Of a DNA stretch of 5,031 bases, positions 1 to 4,667 are shown piece after piece (positions within the stretch are counted from its first letter, which is position 1; each line of letters begins with the position of its first letter). The stretch lies in the NCBI GenBank assembly GCA_964384205.1, contig CAYLKS010000120.1:1-5031 (forward strand). Direction: 5' to 3'. The translations under genes were made by a program, and so were the position numbers. The notes under the pieces are model-generated. The model saw only the letters and a program-made list of their open reading frames with translations, did no database searches and was not told where the DNA came from. Origin of the DNA: CAYLKS01 sp964384205 [NCBI: uncultured bacterium] (GTDB taxonomy: Bacteria > JAGOEH01).

Positions 1-1
1 T

Positions 2-136
2 AATTATTTATCAACTATAGATCGTATTACATTTCCATTTGATTCTGGAACAGCTTCACATGTTGGTAATTTAGGCGGATCAAGATATTATAATGCTGGT
101 TGTGACGGAACTGATTTTGTATCTTTGTTTAATTAA
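2..136 (+). CDS. Kelch-like repeat tail-fibre/adhesin protein, C-terminal end (partial)
   Basis: Open reading frame running in from the left edge, with 44 residues before a TAA stop. It reads IDRITFPFDSGTASHVGNL, then a GSRYYNAGCDGTDFVSLF block. This matches, from memory, a repeat unit found in long beta-propeller-like (kelch-like) phage proteins, in which FPFDSGTASHVGNL or a variant is followed by a Ser/Arg/Gly segment and a GCDGTDFV ending. Such proteins are usually tail fibres or virion adhesins that contact the host surface. Only the last repeat is seen, and the protein ends right after it, so the end looks natural rather than truncated. Next gene: the coiled-coil protein 35 bases downstream. 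The family resemblance is fairly clear; the fibre role is inferred from family and context. Confidence 0.72.
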   Translation, partial: NYLSTIDRITFPFDSGTASHVGNLGGSRYYNAGCDGTDFVSLFN

Positions 137-157
137 ATCGCTGTTTTTTGTAAATGT

Positions 158-165
158 GGGAGGAG
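158..165 (+). promoter_or_regulatory. Shine-Dalgarno site that sets the start at 172
   Basis: GGGAGGAG lies six bases before ATG 172. The in-frame ATG at 154 lies upstream of this site and has no ribosome-binding site of its own, so 172 is the better start. Confidence 0.75.
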
Positions 166-171
166 AGTTTT

Positions 172-1056
172 ATGTCAGATTTGGCCGTTATTCGTAAAAA
201 AATTGAAAATAATTTAATGAATGTAGTAAATGATAAATATCCTATTTCTATTCAAAATGGTTTTAACAATATAATAACAAATATATTATCTGAGGAAAAA
301 CAATTAACTGATTTATATCCAGAAATAATAGCTGAAATTCCTATTAGTACTTCACAATTACAAGATACTTGTGTACAGTATGAACAGCATTTTACTCCAC
401 ATAAAAAATTAAGACAATCATTATTAGAATTACAAGATAAATTATCAGCTTTGTATGCAGCAAAAACTAGCCATAAAAAAGCTGTTTTAAAAGTTGAACG
501 GACAGAATTAGAAATTGAAAACTTAAGGAATGAATTGTCTTCGTATGATGATGATTATACTATTAAACGTTTAACATTAACAATACTTGAAAAAGAAGTT
601 GATCTTGAAGAAGATAAACGTTCTGTAAATAATTCTTTTCATTTAATAAAAGATGCGATGTTAAAAGTAATTCAACATCAAGAATTAATTAAAAAATATA
701 AAGATGAAGTAGCTAAAAGTGGTTTATCTTTTGAAGAATCTGAAGCGGAGTATTATGTAATGTATTTCACATCAGAGGTAGAGAAACAATTGAGAACAGC
801 AAATAGAATTGATACTGGTACATTTGGTGCTATATCACAATTACCTGAACAACTTCGATTAAAAGTTTTGAAAAATATTTCATTTTTAAAACATCAACTA
901 TACACGGAAAATTATCCAGCGGAAGGTGATTATATTTGGAAAGTGTATTATGATCAGTTAAAACCGGTTAAAACAGGTGAAGGAGAAATTGAAGGAATGA
1001 AAGTTTCTGATTTTATTGGAACTGATACTATAAAAATTCTTTCAAAGTCAAATTAA
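172..1056 (+). CDS. Coiled-coil phage protein, probably virion- or tail-associated (294 aa)
   Basis: I do not recognise a named family. The start at ATG 172 is chosen because GGGAGGAG sits just upstream; ATG 154 would put that site inside the gene. Residues 1-60 are mixed helical and hydrophobic. Residues about 76-182 are a long charged helical stretch with heptad-like Leu/Ile spacing (KLRQSLLELQDKL, LEIENLRNEL, LEKEVDLEEDK), predicted here as coiled coil, broken near the acidic DDD at 126-128. Residues 183-260 are rich in Tyr, Phe and Trp and probably fold as a compact domain; the tail is Gly/Glu-rich. No signal peptide or membrane helix is seen. It directly follows a probable fibre gene and precedes a small beta-rich protein, so it may be a fibre-linked structural or assembly protein. 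Position is the only evidence for that role. Confidence 0.8.
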   Translation: MSDLAVIRKKIENNLMNVVNDKYPISIQNGFNNIITNILSEEKQLTDLYPEIIAEIPISTSQLQDTCVQYEQHFTPHKKLRQSLLELQDKLSALYAAKTSHKKAVLKVERTELEIENLRNELSSYDDDYTIKRLTLTILEKEVDLEEDKRSVNNSFHLIKDAMLKVIQHQELIKKYKDEVAKSGLSFEESEAEYYVMYFTSEVEKQLRTANRIDTGTFGAISQLPEQLRLKVLKNISFLKHQLYTENYPAEGDYIWKVYYDQLKPVKTGEGEIEGMKVSDFIGTDTIKILSKSN

Positions 1057-1094
1057 GTTAGATTAACTTTTTGTTAAGGTTGGAGGTTAAATTT

Positions 1095-1436
1095 ATGGCA
1101 GATACATTAAAATTGCAAATCAGTTCTAGTTTTATTCAAGAGCAACCACCAATGACGATGCAATTATTAAATAAAACACAAGAACATTCACCAATTTCAT
1201 ATCAACATGGTATAAAACAATTAACAGCAAATCAAGCAGATTATCAAATTGCAAATTTAGTAAATCTTTGTGTGTTAACGGCTGAAGATGCATTTGATGT
1301 TAAAATTGGTTCAACAACAGAAACACCTTTATCAACAAAAGCATTTGTTTATAACGGATCAGCAAAAGATATTTTTATAACAAATCCTTCAACAACTGAT
1401 GTAATTGAAATAAGTTTTGTTACTTCTAGTTTGTAG
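1095..1436 (+). CDS. Small phage protein, probably beta-rich virion component (113 aa)
   Basis: The start is ATG 1095, with GGAGG at 1082-1086 eight bases upstream; the longer frame from TTG 1071 would include that site and is rejected. The product begins MADTLKLQIS. Residues 1-45 are Gln- and Pro-containing and polar. Residues about 50-113 alternate hydrophobic and polar residues (YQIANLVNLCVL, AFDVKIGS, KAFVYNGS, KDIFITNP, VIEISFV), as in a small beta-sandwich. Small Thr/Ser-rich phage proteins with such a C-terminal IFITN-type strand often belong to virion or fibre gene clusters, but I cannot assign a family. No signal peptide or membrane helix is visible. It lies 38 bases after the coiled-coil gene, and the GC-rich gap and T-run that follow separate it from the lysis genes. 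Real gene: very likely. Role: unknown. Confidence 0.78.
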   Translation: MADTLKLQISSSFIQEQPPMTMQLLNKTQEHSPISYQHGIKQLTANQADYQIANLVNLCVLTAEDAFDVKIGSTTETPLSTKAFVYNGSAKDIFITNPSTTDVIEISFVTSSL

Positions 1437-1501
1437 GTCAGGTTAGCAACCCCCACGGCTAAAGCAGACAGAGTAGTCACAAATTTGTAGTTAGTTTTTT
1501 T
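1437..1501. other. GC-rich intergenic island with half of an IS200/IS605-like end hairpin
   Basis: Positions 1437-1480 are 24/44 G+C (55%), about twice the level of the surrounding genes. CAACCCCCACGGCTAAAGC at 1447-1465 resembles, from memory, one arm plus loop of the imperfect hairpin found at right ends of IS200/IS605-type elements and in the matching TnpB guide-RNA scaffold. The expected second arm (about GCCGTGGGG) is missing: the sequence goes on with AGACAGAGTAGTC. TTTGTAG occurs at 1430-1436 and again at 1484-1490, bracketing the island, each followed by a TTAG within a few bases. No transposase or TnpB gene is near. It may be a decayed mobile-element end, a structured RNA, or chance. 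Confidence 0.3.
1474..1501 (+). terminator. Possible weak terminator before the lysis genes
   Basis: A weak stem can form between TAGTCAC (1474-1480) and GTAGTTA (1487-1493) around AAATTT, with two G-T pairs and one mismatch, and it is followed by seven T at 1495-1501. The T-run and the location between two gene groups fit a terminator; the poor stem argues against a strong one. Confidence 0.25.
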
Positions 1502-1521
1502 CAATGCTGGAGAATTTACTG

Positions 1522-1812
1522 ATGGTTAATAGATTTCCAGATGTTCTTTTCATAATATTAACATCAATAGCAGGAGGATTAAGTCAATTTATGTTAATGA
1601 AGGAATATACTATAAAACAATTTATTTTGCTTTTAGTAATTTCATCATTTGCAGGTTATGTAACATTACAGATATGTATTGAATTCGGATTATCTTCGAA
1701 TTTAACAGGAGCAATTTGTGGAATGGCAGGATTTTCGAGTAAAAATATTCTATCATTTTATGAGAAGGTTTTATTTTCGTTCATGAAAAATCAACGGAGG
1801 AAAATGCAATGA
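1522..1812 (+). CDS. LydA-type (superfamily III-like) phage holin (96 aa)
   Basis: Probable holin: a small inner-membrane protein that accumulates and then opens holes to trigger lysis. Hydrophobic helices are at residues about 8-26 (VLFIILTSIAGGLSQFMLM), 34-55 and 57-71, followed by an amphipathic segment and a basic tail (KNQRRKMQ). The LTGAICGMAGF motif followed by a helix ending in FYEKVL matches the C-terminal pattern of LydA-like holins (the P1 LydA group, about 100 residues). The start is ATG 1522, with GGAG at 1509-1512 nine bases upstream. ATG 1504 would add MLENLL but lacks a ribosome-binding site. The stop overlaps the next start (ATGA), so the following PAS protein should be translated together with it. 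No endolysin gene lies in the window. The assignment rests on size, topology and the C-terminal motif. Confidence 0.72.
   Translation: MVNRFPDVLFIILTSIAGGLSQFMLMKEYTIKQFILLLVISSFAGYVTLQICIEFGLSSNLTGAICGMAGFSSKNILSFYEKVLFSFMKNQRRKMQ
1796..1800 (+). promoter_or_regulatory. Shine-Dalgarno site of the PAS gene, inside the holin gene
   Basis: GGAGG sits eight bases before ATG 1809, within the last codons of the holin gene. With the ATGA stop-start overlap at 1809-1812 it indicates efficient, probably coupled translation of the membrane PAS protein. Confidence 0.75.
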
Positions 1813-2486
1813 TAGGAATACTTTATATTGTGTTATCTTTAGTTTTATTTTTCTCCTCGATTAAAATGATTGTTAATAAAATTTTTATTTTGCATATTGG
1901 TTTTGTATCTGGAATTTTATTTATTTTTGGTGGATGTTTATTATATAATCAATATTGTAATTATGATTATTTTGATCCGAATTATTTGTTAGTATTTAAT
2001 TTGTTTTTTATTTTTATGTTAATTAATAATTTTTTTATATTTTTAAAAATAATTTTAAGTAAAAAAAGATTTATTTTAAACACTTCGGATGGTGAAAAAG
2101 AAAAAAATGTTGTTTGGTTTCAAAATACAACCGATCAAATGATATTACCGAATCAAATATTATTATTAAATGATGGTGATCGGGAAGATTTTTTGAATAA
2201 TATAATGAATAGTGATTATTTAGTAAAAAATAAAAATATGAATTTTTTCGAATGTGTTACAATCAATAATAAATTTAATATAATTCGGATATTTAAGAGG
2301 GAAATTTATGATGAAAAAAATAAAAAAGTTCTGGGTATAATTGGTATAGCGGAAAATTTGACTGAATTATATGATATTGATACACAAAAAGAAATTCAAA
2401 AATTTATAAAAAATTCGGATTATAATCGAGCGAGAGAATTGCTTTATAAAAAGATTGATTCACGAATTTGTTGGAGTTTCGAGTGA
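1809..2486 (+). CDS. Membrane-anchored PAS-domain protein, candidate lysis-timing sensor/antiholin (225 aa)
   Basis: Three membrane helices are clear at residues about 2-20, 25-47 and 59-84. By the positive-inside rule (Lys after helices 1 and 3, acidic NYDYFDPN between 2 and 3) the C-terminal part is cytoplasmic. Residues about 97-188 look like a compact PAS domain: NVVWFQNTTDQMILPNQILLL matches the opening strands (compare family pattern 'vfvkDrdGrilyvNqa'), and RIFKREIYDEKNKKVLGIIGIAENLTE matches the typical closing strands ending in 'GkviGiigiarDITe'. The middle helices are shorter than usual. Residues 189-225 are helical. There is no histidine kinase, GGDEF, EAL or DNA-binding domain, so any output must come from protein contact. 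It overlaps the holin stop by four bases, and its own stop overlaps the next start. PAS domains bind small ligands, haem or flavin, or mediate dimerisation; no ligand can be predicted. The lysis-control role is inferred from topology and gene pairing. Confidence 0.7.
   Translation: MIGILYIVLSLVLFFSSIKMIVNKIFILHIGFVSGILFIFGGCLLYNQYCNYDYFDPNYLLVFNLFFIFMLINNFFIFLKIILSKKRFILNTSDGEKEKNVVWFQNTTDQMILPNQILLLNDGDREDFLNNIMNSDYLVKNKNMNFFECVTINNKFNIIRIFKREIYDEKNKKVLGIIGIAENLTELYDIDTQKEIQKFIKNSDYNRARELLYKKIDSRICWSFE
2473..2476 (+). promoter_or_regulatory. Shine-Dalgarno site that sets a GTG start at 2483
   Basis: GGAG lies six bases before GTG 2483. The in-frame TTG codons at 2468 and 2471 lie at or before it and have no comparable site, so GTG 2483, which forms a GTGA overlap with the previous stop, is preferred. 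Confidence 0.65.
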
Positions 2487-3520
2487 GAATCCATAATTTT
2501 TTTGCAGATATTTTACTATCAACTAGAATGTTATTTTCCAATTATATTTTTGATAATGATTTTATAAAAAAATATGAATTTAATTTTGGAAATAGAGCGT
2601 TTCAGTTTGATAGTGAATATAAAACTGGTTTCGAATTTCCAGTAATTATAGTTTCTGTAGGTTCACAACGAGCAACGTTTGGTAAAAGAACATCTACAAT
2701 AAGACGAGTTAATAAAGTTGATATGAATCATATTGTAGTTTTATATAATAATACAAACAAAAATTTTTTGAGTGTTCAAGAAGAAGAAACAAATATTGGT
2801 TTATCAATCGTTTTTAATTGTGAATCACAGTTTCAGGCAAAAGAAATAGAATATATTTTATTACAGTATTTACCACTTGATAAATATATAATGTATTTGA
2901 AATTTACAAGTTTTTTTGAAATTTCAAGAAAATTTTTAAATGAGAATGAATTTGATGTTAATAAACATGATATAGTTAATTTATATACTAAATTTGATGA
3001 AAATACAGGAGTTGTTAATTATTGTTTTTCATTGCAATATGAACCCTTGTTGAAAAACAATTCAACCACTGTAGAAATATCTGATTCTACACAACGTTCG
3101 TTTCAAGTTAGATTGGATTTGGATTATGTAATACAACAACCATTATTTTTATTTAATTCGTTATATAAGAATATTGAAAAGATAAATATTAATTATGGTA
3201 ATTGTAATTTTGAACCAATTAGTCGTGTTAATCCACAAAGTTTTCCTTCTTCTAATGAAAAACTTAAACGACAATTATTGATAACAGATACAAATAACAT
3301 ATCAAATAACAAATTGATAATTCAATTTGAAAAAAATGATTTTATTATACATAAATATTATTCATATAAGATAATATTTAAAGTAAAAATATATAATATA
3401 TTAAACGACCAAGTTTTGTTGGATACAATCAATAATAAAGTTTTTATTGATCTTGATTCAGATATTAATAGTAGTCAAATTGGTGTTGATAATCCGTTGT
3501 TTTTACAATTTTTAGGTTAA
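2483..3520 (+). CDS. Uncharacterised phage protein, probably virion (baseplate/neck/tail) component (345 aa)
   Basis: I cannot name the family. GTG 2483 is chosen for its GGAG site and its four-base overlap with the PAS gene stop; the longest frame would start at TTG 2468. The N-terminus (RIHNFFADILLSTRMLFSNYIF) is amphipathic rather than a signal peptide. Residues 48-110 look like beta strands (GFEFPVIIVSVGSQRATFGK, HIVVLYNN, IGLSIVFNCES). Residues 115-155 contain QAKEIEYILLQYLPLDKYI, a helix followed by a 'yLP.dkyi' turn that I associate loosely with virion structural proteins of large myoviruses. Residues 165-345 are again beta-rich with many Asn, Ile and Tyr. There are no catalytic motifs and no membrane helices. 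It is the largest complete gene in the window and is followed by two small acidic genes. The structural role is inference from context and fold type. Base composition is very AT-rich, like the PAS gene before it. Confidence 0.78.
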   Translation: MRIHNFFADILLSTRMLFSNYIFDNDFIKKYEFNFGNRAFQFDSEYKTGFEFPVIIVSVGSQRATFGKRTSTIRRVNKVDMNHIVVLYNNTNKNFLSVQEEETNIGLSIVFNCESQFQAKEIEYILLQYLPLDKYIMYLKFTSFFEISRKFLNENEFDVNKHDIVNLYTKFDENTGVVNYCFSLQYEPLLKNNSTTVEISDSTQRSFQVRLDLDYVIQQPLFLFNSLYKNIEKININYGNCNFEPISRVNPQSFPSSNEKLKRQLLITDTNNISNNKLIIQFEKNDFIIHKYYSYKIIFKVKIYNILNDQVLLDTINNKVFIDLDSDINSSQIGVDNPLFLQFLG

Positions 3521-3551
3521 TTTTTAAAAAACATGATGAGAGGTTAAAAAA

Positions 3552-3773
3552 ATGGACATTGATAAAATTATTAATGAGGCTTTAGCTGTTGATGATGAGG
3601 AAGAGACTAAAATCGTTAAGAAAAAAGAAGACGCTACAATTGTTGATGACAAAAATAGTGAATTGACAACAGAGTCGTTATTTGAGGATTTTGATAGTTT
3701 TTGTAAATCTTCAGCTATTTCTGCTGGTTTAGGGGCTAAAACGGTTTTGGAGAAAATGAGAAGTTTGGGATAA
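3552..3773 (+). CDS. Small acidic phage protein, possible prohead-core-like (73 aa)
   Basis: ATG 3552 has GAGAGG at 3538-3543 eight bases upstream. The product has about 18 Asp/Glu against 10 Lys/Arg. Residues 14-18 are DDEEE, followed by a KKK cluster at 23-25. The C-terminal third (residues 47-73, FDSFCKSSAISAGLGAKTVLEKMRSLG) turns from acidic to a Gly/Ala/Ser-rich amphipathic helix with a basic end. Such small acidic proteins with a distinct C-terminal helix occur among phage prohead core proteins (T4 gp67 is a small acidic example), but I see no clear sequence match and offer this only as a possibility. It lies 31 bases after the 345-residue gene and 29 bases before another acidic gene, so the three are likely co-transcribed. 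Confidence 0.72.
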   Translation: MDIDKIINEALAVDDEEETKIVKKKEDATIVDDKNSELTTESLFEDFDSFCKSSAISAGLGAKTVLEKMRSLG

Positions 3774-3802
3774 TTAAATTAATATAGGAGAAAAAATAAA
3801 AA

Positions 3803-4093
3803 ATGGATAATGAAAAAAATTTGAATGTTTTGATTGAAGAATTTACAAATGATCATCCAGTTATAGTAACAGAACTTAACGATAGACTTGAGAAATTTAA
3901 TGGTGTATTGAAAGATTTTGTTTATGAGAATCGAAGTGAGTTTGTTAGTGATAGTCTGGAAAATACATATAAGAATATTAAAGTTTTTTCGGAAGTAGCA
4001 ACATCTCAGTATATGACGGAACTTGCAGAAGTTGTAAATCAATTAACTGGCGATTCAACGGTTATGAACGAATCGATTGACAATTATCTTTAA
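3803..4093 (+). CDS. Small acidic helical phage protein, unknown function (96 aa)
   Basis: ATG 3803 follows AGGAG at 3786-3790 with a rather long 12-base spacing. The product has about 19 acidic against 7 basic residues. It reads as mostly helical, with amphipathic stretches at 7-13 (LNVLIEE), 20-40 (VIVTELNDRLEKFNGVLKDFV) and 56-82 (YKNIKVFSEVATSQYMTELAEVVNQL). No signal peptide, membrane helix or Cys is present. It lies just after another small acidic gene and ends eight bases before a strong terminator-like hairpin, so it is probably the last gene of this transcript segment. Function unknown; a head-core or assembly role is possible from context only. The open frame on the opposite strand here (3779-4042) is a low-complexity shadow. 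Confidence 0.72.
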   Translation: MDNEKNLNVLIEEFTNDHPVIVTELNDRLEKFNGVLKDFVYENRSEFVSDSLENTYKNIKVFSEVATSQYMTELAEVVNQLTGDSTVMNESIDNYL

Positions 4094-4100
4094 TTGGTTT

Positions 4101-4131
4101 GTCGGGGGTTAATTAATTTTTAACTCCCGAC
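4101..4131 (+). terminator. Strong intrinsic-terminator-like hairpin
   Basis: GTCGGGGGTTAA (4101-4112) pairs with TTAACTCCCGAC (4120-4131): twelve pairs with a single G-T wobble around the loop TTAATTT. Five outer pairs, AATTG (4092-4096) with CAATT (4132-4136), can extend the stem across a four-base bulge. The trailing sequence AATTTCGTCTTTT is only moderately T-rich, so read-through into the next genes is plausible. It sits eight bases after the stop at 4093. Confidence 0.7.
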
Positions 4132-4155
4132 CAATTTCGTCTTTTGGGGGTATTG

Positions 4156-4305
4156 ATGGTGGTATCAAATCTATCAAAAAAATCAGTTGTGAAGAAATTA
4201 AAAGCGAAGTTAGCTATGTTAAGATTTAAAAGAAAACATGGGGATAAATCTAAGAAAAATAAAGAATATATAGACGAAATTGTTGATATTTTAAATTCTT
4301 TGTAA
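4156..4305 (+). CDS. Very small basic phage protein (49 aa)
   Basis: ATG 4156 has GGGGG at 4146-4150 five bases upstream, and the frame runs 49 codons to TAA. The product starts MVVSNLSKKSVVKKLKAKL and has 14 Lys/Arg against 5 Asp/Glu. The basic residues crowd residues 8-36, and the last 13 residues (EYIDEIVDILNSL) are acidic and amphipathic. It reads as one or two helices, the first suited to contact nucleic acid or an acidic partner. It is the first gene after the terminator hairpin and precedes an even more basic gene. No family recognised. Supported as a real gene by its ribosome-binding site, fit between neighbours and clean codon use, though its short length leaves some doubt. Confidence 0.6.
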   Translation: MVVSNLSKKSVVKKLKAKLAMLRFKRKHGDKSKKNKEYIDEIVDILNSL

Positions 4306-4355
4306 AATTTTCACATTGAAGAAAACATTGTTAAAAATTGGGGGTTTTCACGCTT

Positions 4356-4361
4356 GAGGAG
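4356..4361 (+). promoter_or_regulatory. Shine-Dalgarno site that sets the start at 4369
   Basis: GAGGAG lies seven bases before ATG 4369. The longer frame from TTG 4354 would begin on top of this site, so ATG 4369 is taken as the start. Confidence 0.7.
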
Positions 4362-4368
4362 ATTTTTG

Positions 4369-4602
4369 ATGATTTCAGTTTTTGAAGGATTTACTAAAGG
4401 AGGTCGTTGGATTCCATATCCAACTTCAATAGCTTCAAAAAGAAAGAATATAGTAGCGAAGTCTGTTAGAATGAAGAATAAAACTGACGAAATATCAAAA
4501 TTATTCAAAAAATATGTTAAAATATCTGGTAGTAAACTAAAATTAGGAAGGAAAATAAGAAGGAAAGTACCGAAAGTTAGTTATCCAAAAAGATTTTATT
4601 AA
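4369..4602 (+). CDS. Highly basic small phage protein, possible nucleic-acid-binding or head-internal (77 aa)
   Basis: The start is ATG 4369, behind GAGGAG at 4356-4361. The product has about 23 Lys/Arg against only 3 Asp/Glu, a net charge near +20. Residues 1-23 contain a short distinctive segment, FEGFTKGGRWIPYPTSIAS. Residues 24-48 are a basic helix-like run (KRKNIVAKSVRMKNK, EISKLFKKYV), and residues 56-75 are densely basic (KLKLGRKIRRKVPK). No membrane helix or signal peptide. The charge pattern fits binding to DNA or RNA, or packaging inside the head, but no known domain is recognised. It lies 63 bases after another basic small gene and before a partial gene at the right edge. The T-run immediately after its stop (4603-4611) is not preceded by a convincing stem. 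Confidence 0.7.
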   Translation: MISVFEGFTKGGRWIPYPTSIASKRKNIVAKSVRMKNKTDEISKLFKKYVKISGSKLKLGRKIRRKVPKVSYPKRFY

Positions 4603-4667
4603 TTTTTTTTTGGTGAGTTGTTGTCACTATTAGCAATTTTGTGGTTAGATTCAAGGAGAATTTTTAA

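Noticed and set aside
154-171. Upstream in-frame ATG for the coiled-coil gene
   Set aside because: The Shine-Dalgarno site lies after this ATG, pointing to 172 as the real start.
1479-1488. Perfect palindrome ACAAATTTGT
   Set aside because: Ten bases of A/T-rich palindrome are common by chance here; kept only as part of a weak possible terminator, not as an operator.
3779-4042. Open frame on the - strand, Phe/Ile/Lys-rich and hydrophobic
   Set aside because: It lies antisense to a well-supported + strand gene (3803-4093), has no ribosome-binding site, and its hydrophobic bias is what an AT-rich antisense frame gives.
4077-4082. TTGACA, a perfect -35-like hexamer
   Set aside because: It lies in the end of a coding region, and no -10-like hexamer occurs 16-18 bases downstream, where the GC-rich hairpin arm sits instead.
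4308-4351. Direct repeat TTTTCAC at 4308 and 4345
   Set aside because: Seven bases, two copies, T-rich; not distinguishable from chance.
4311-4508. Open frame of 65 codons on the - strand
   Set aside because: Antisense to the basic gene at 4369-4602 and against the direction of every other gene; no supporting start signal.
4603-4611. Run of nine T directly after the stop at 4602
   Set aside because: Only a weak A/T stem (CCAAAAA with TTTTTGG) can form around it, and no GC-rich hairpin precedes it, so a terminator is not supported.
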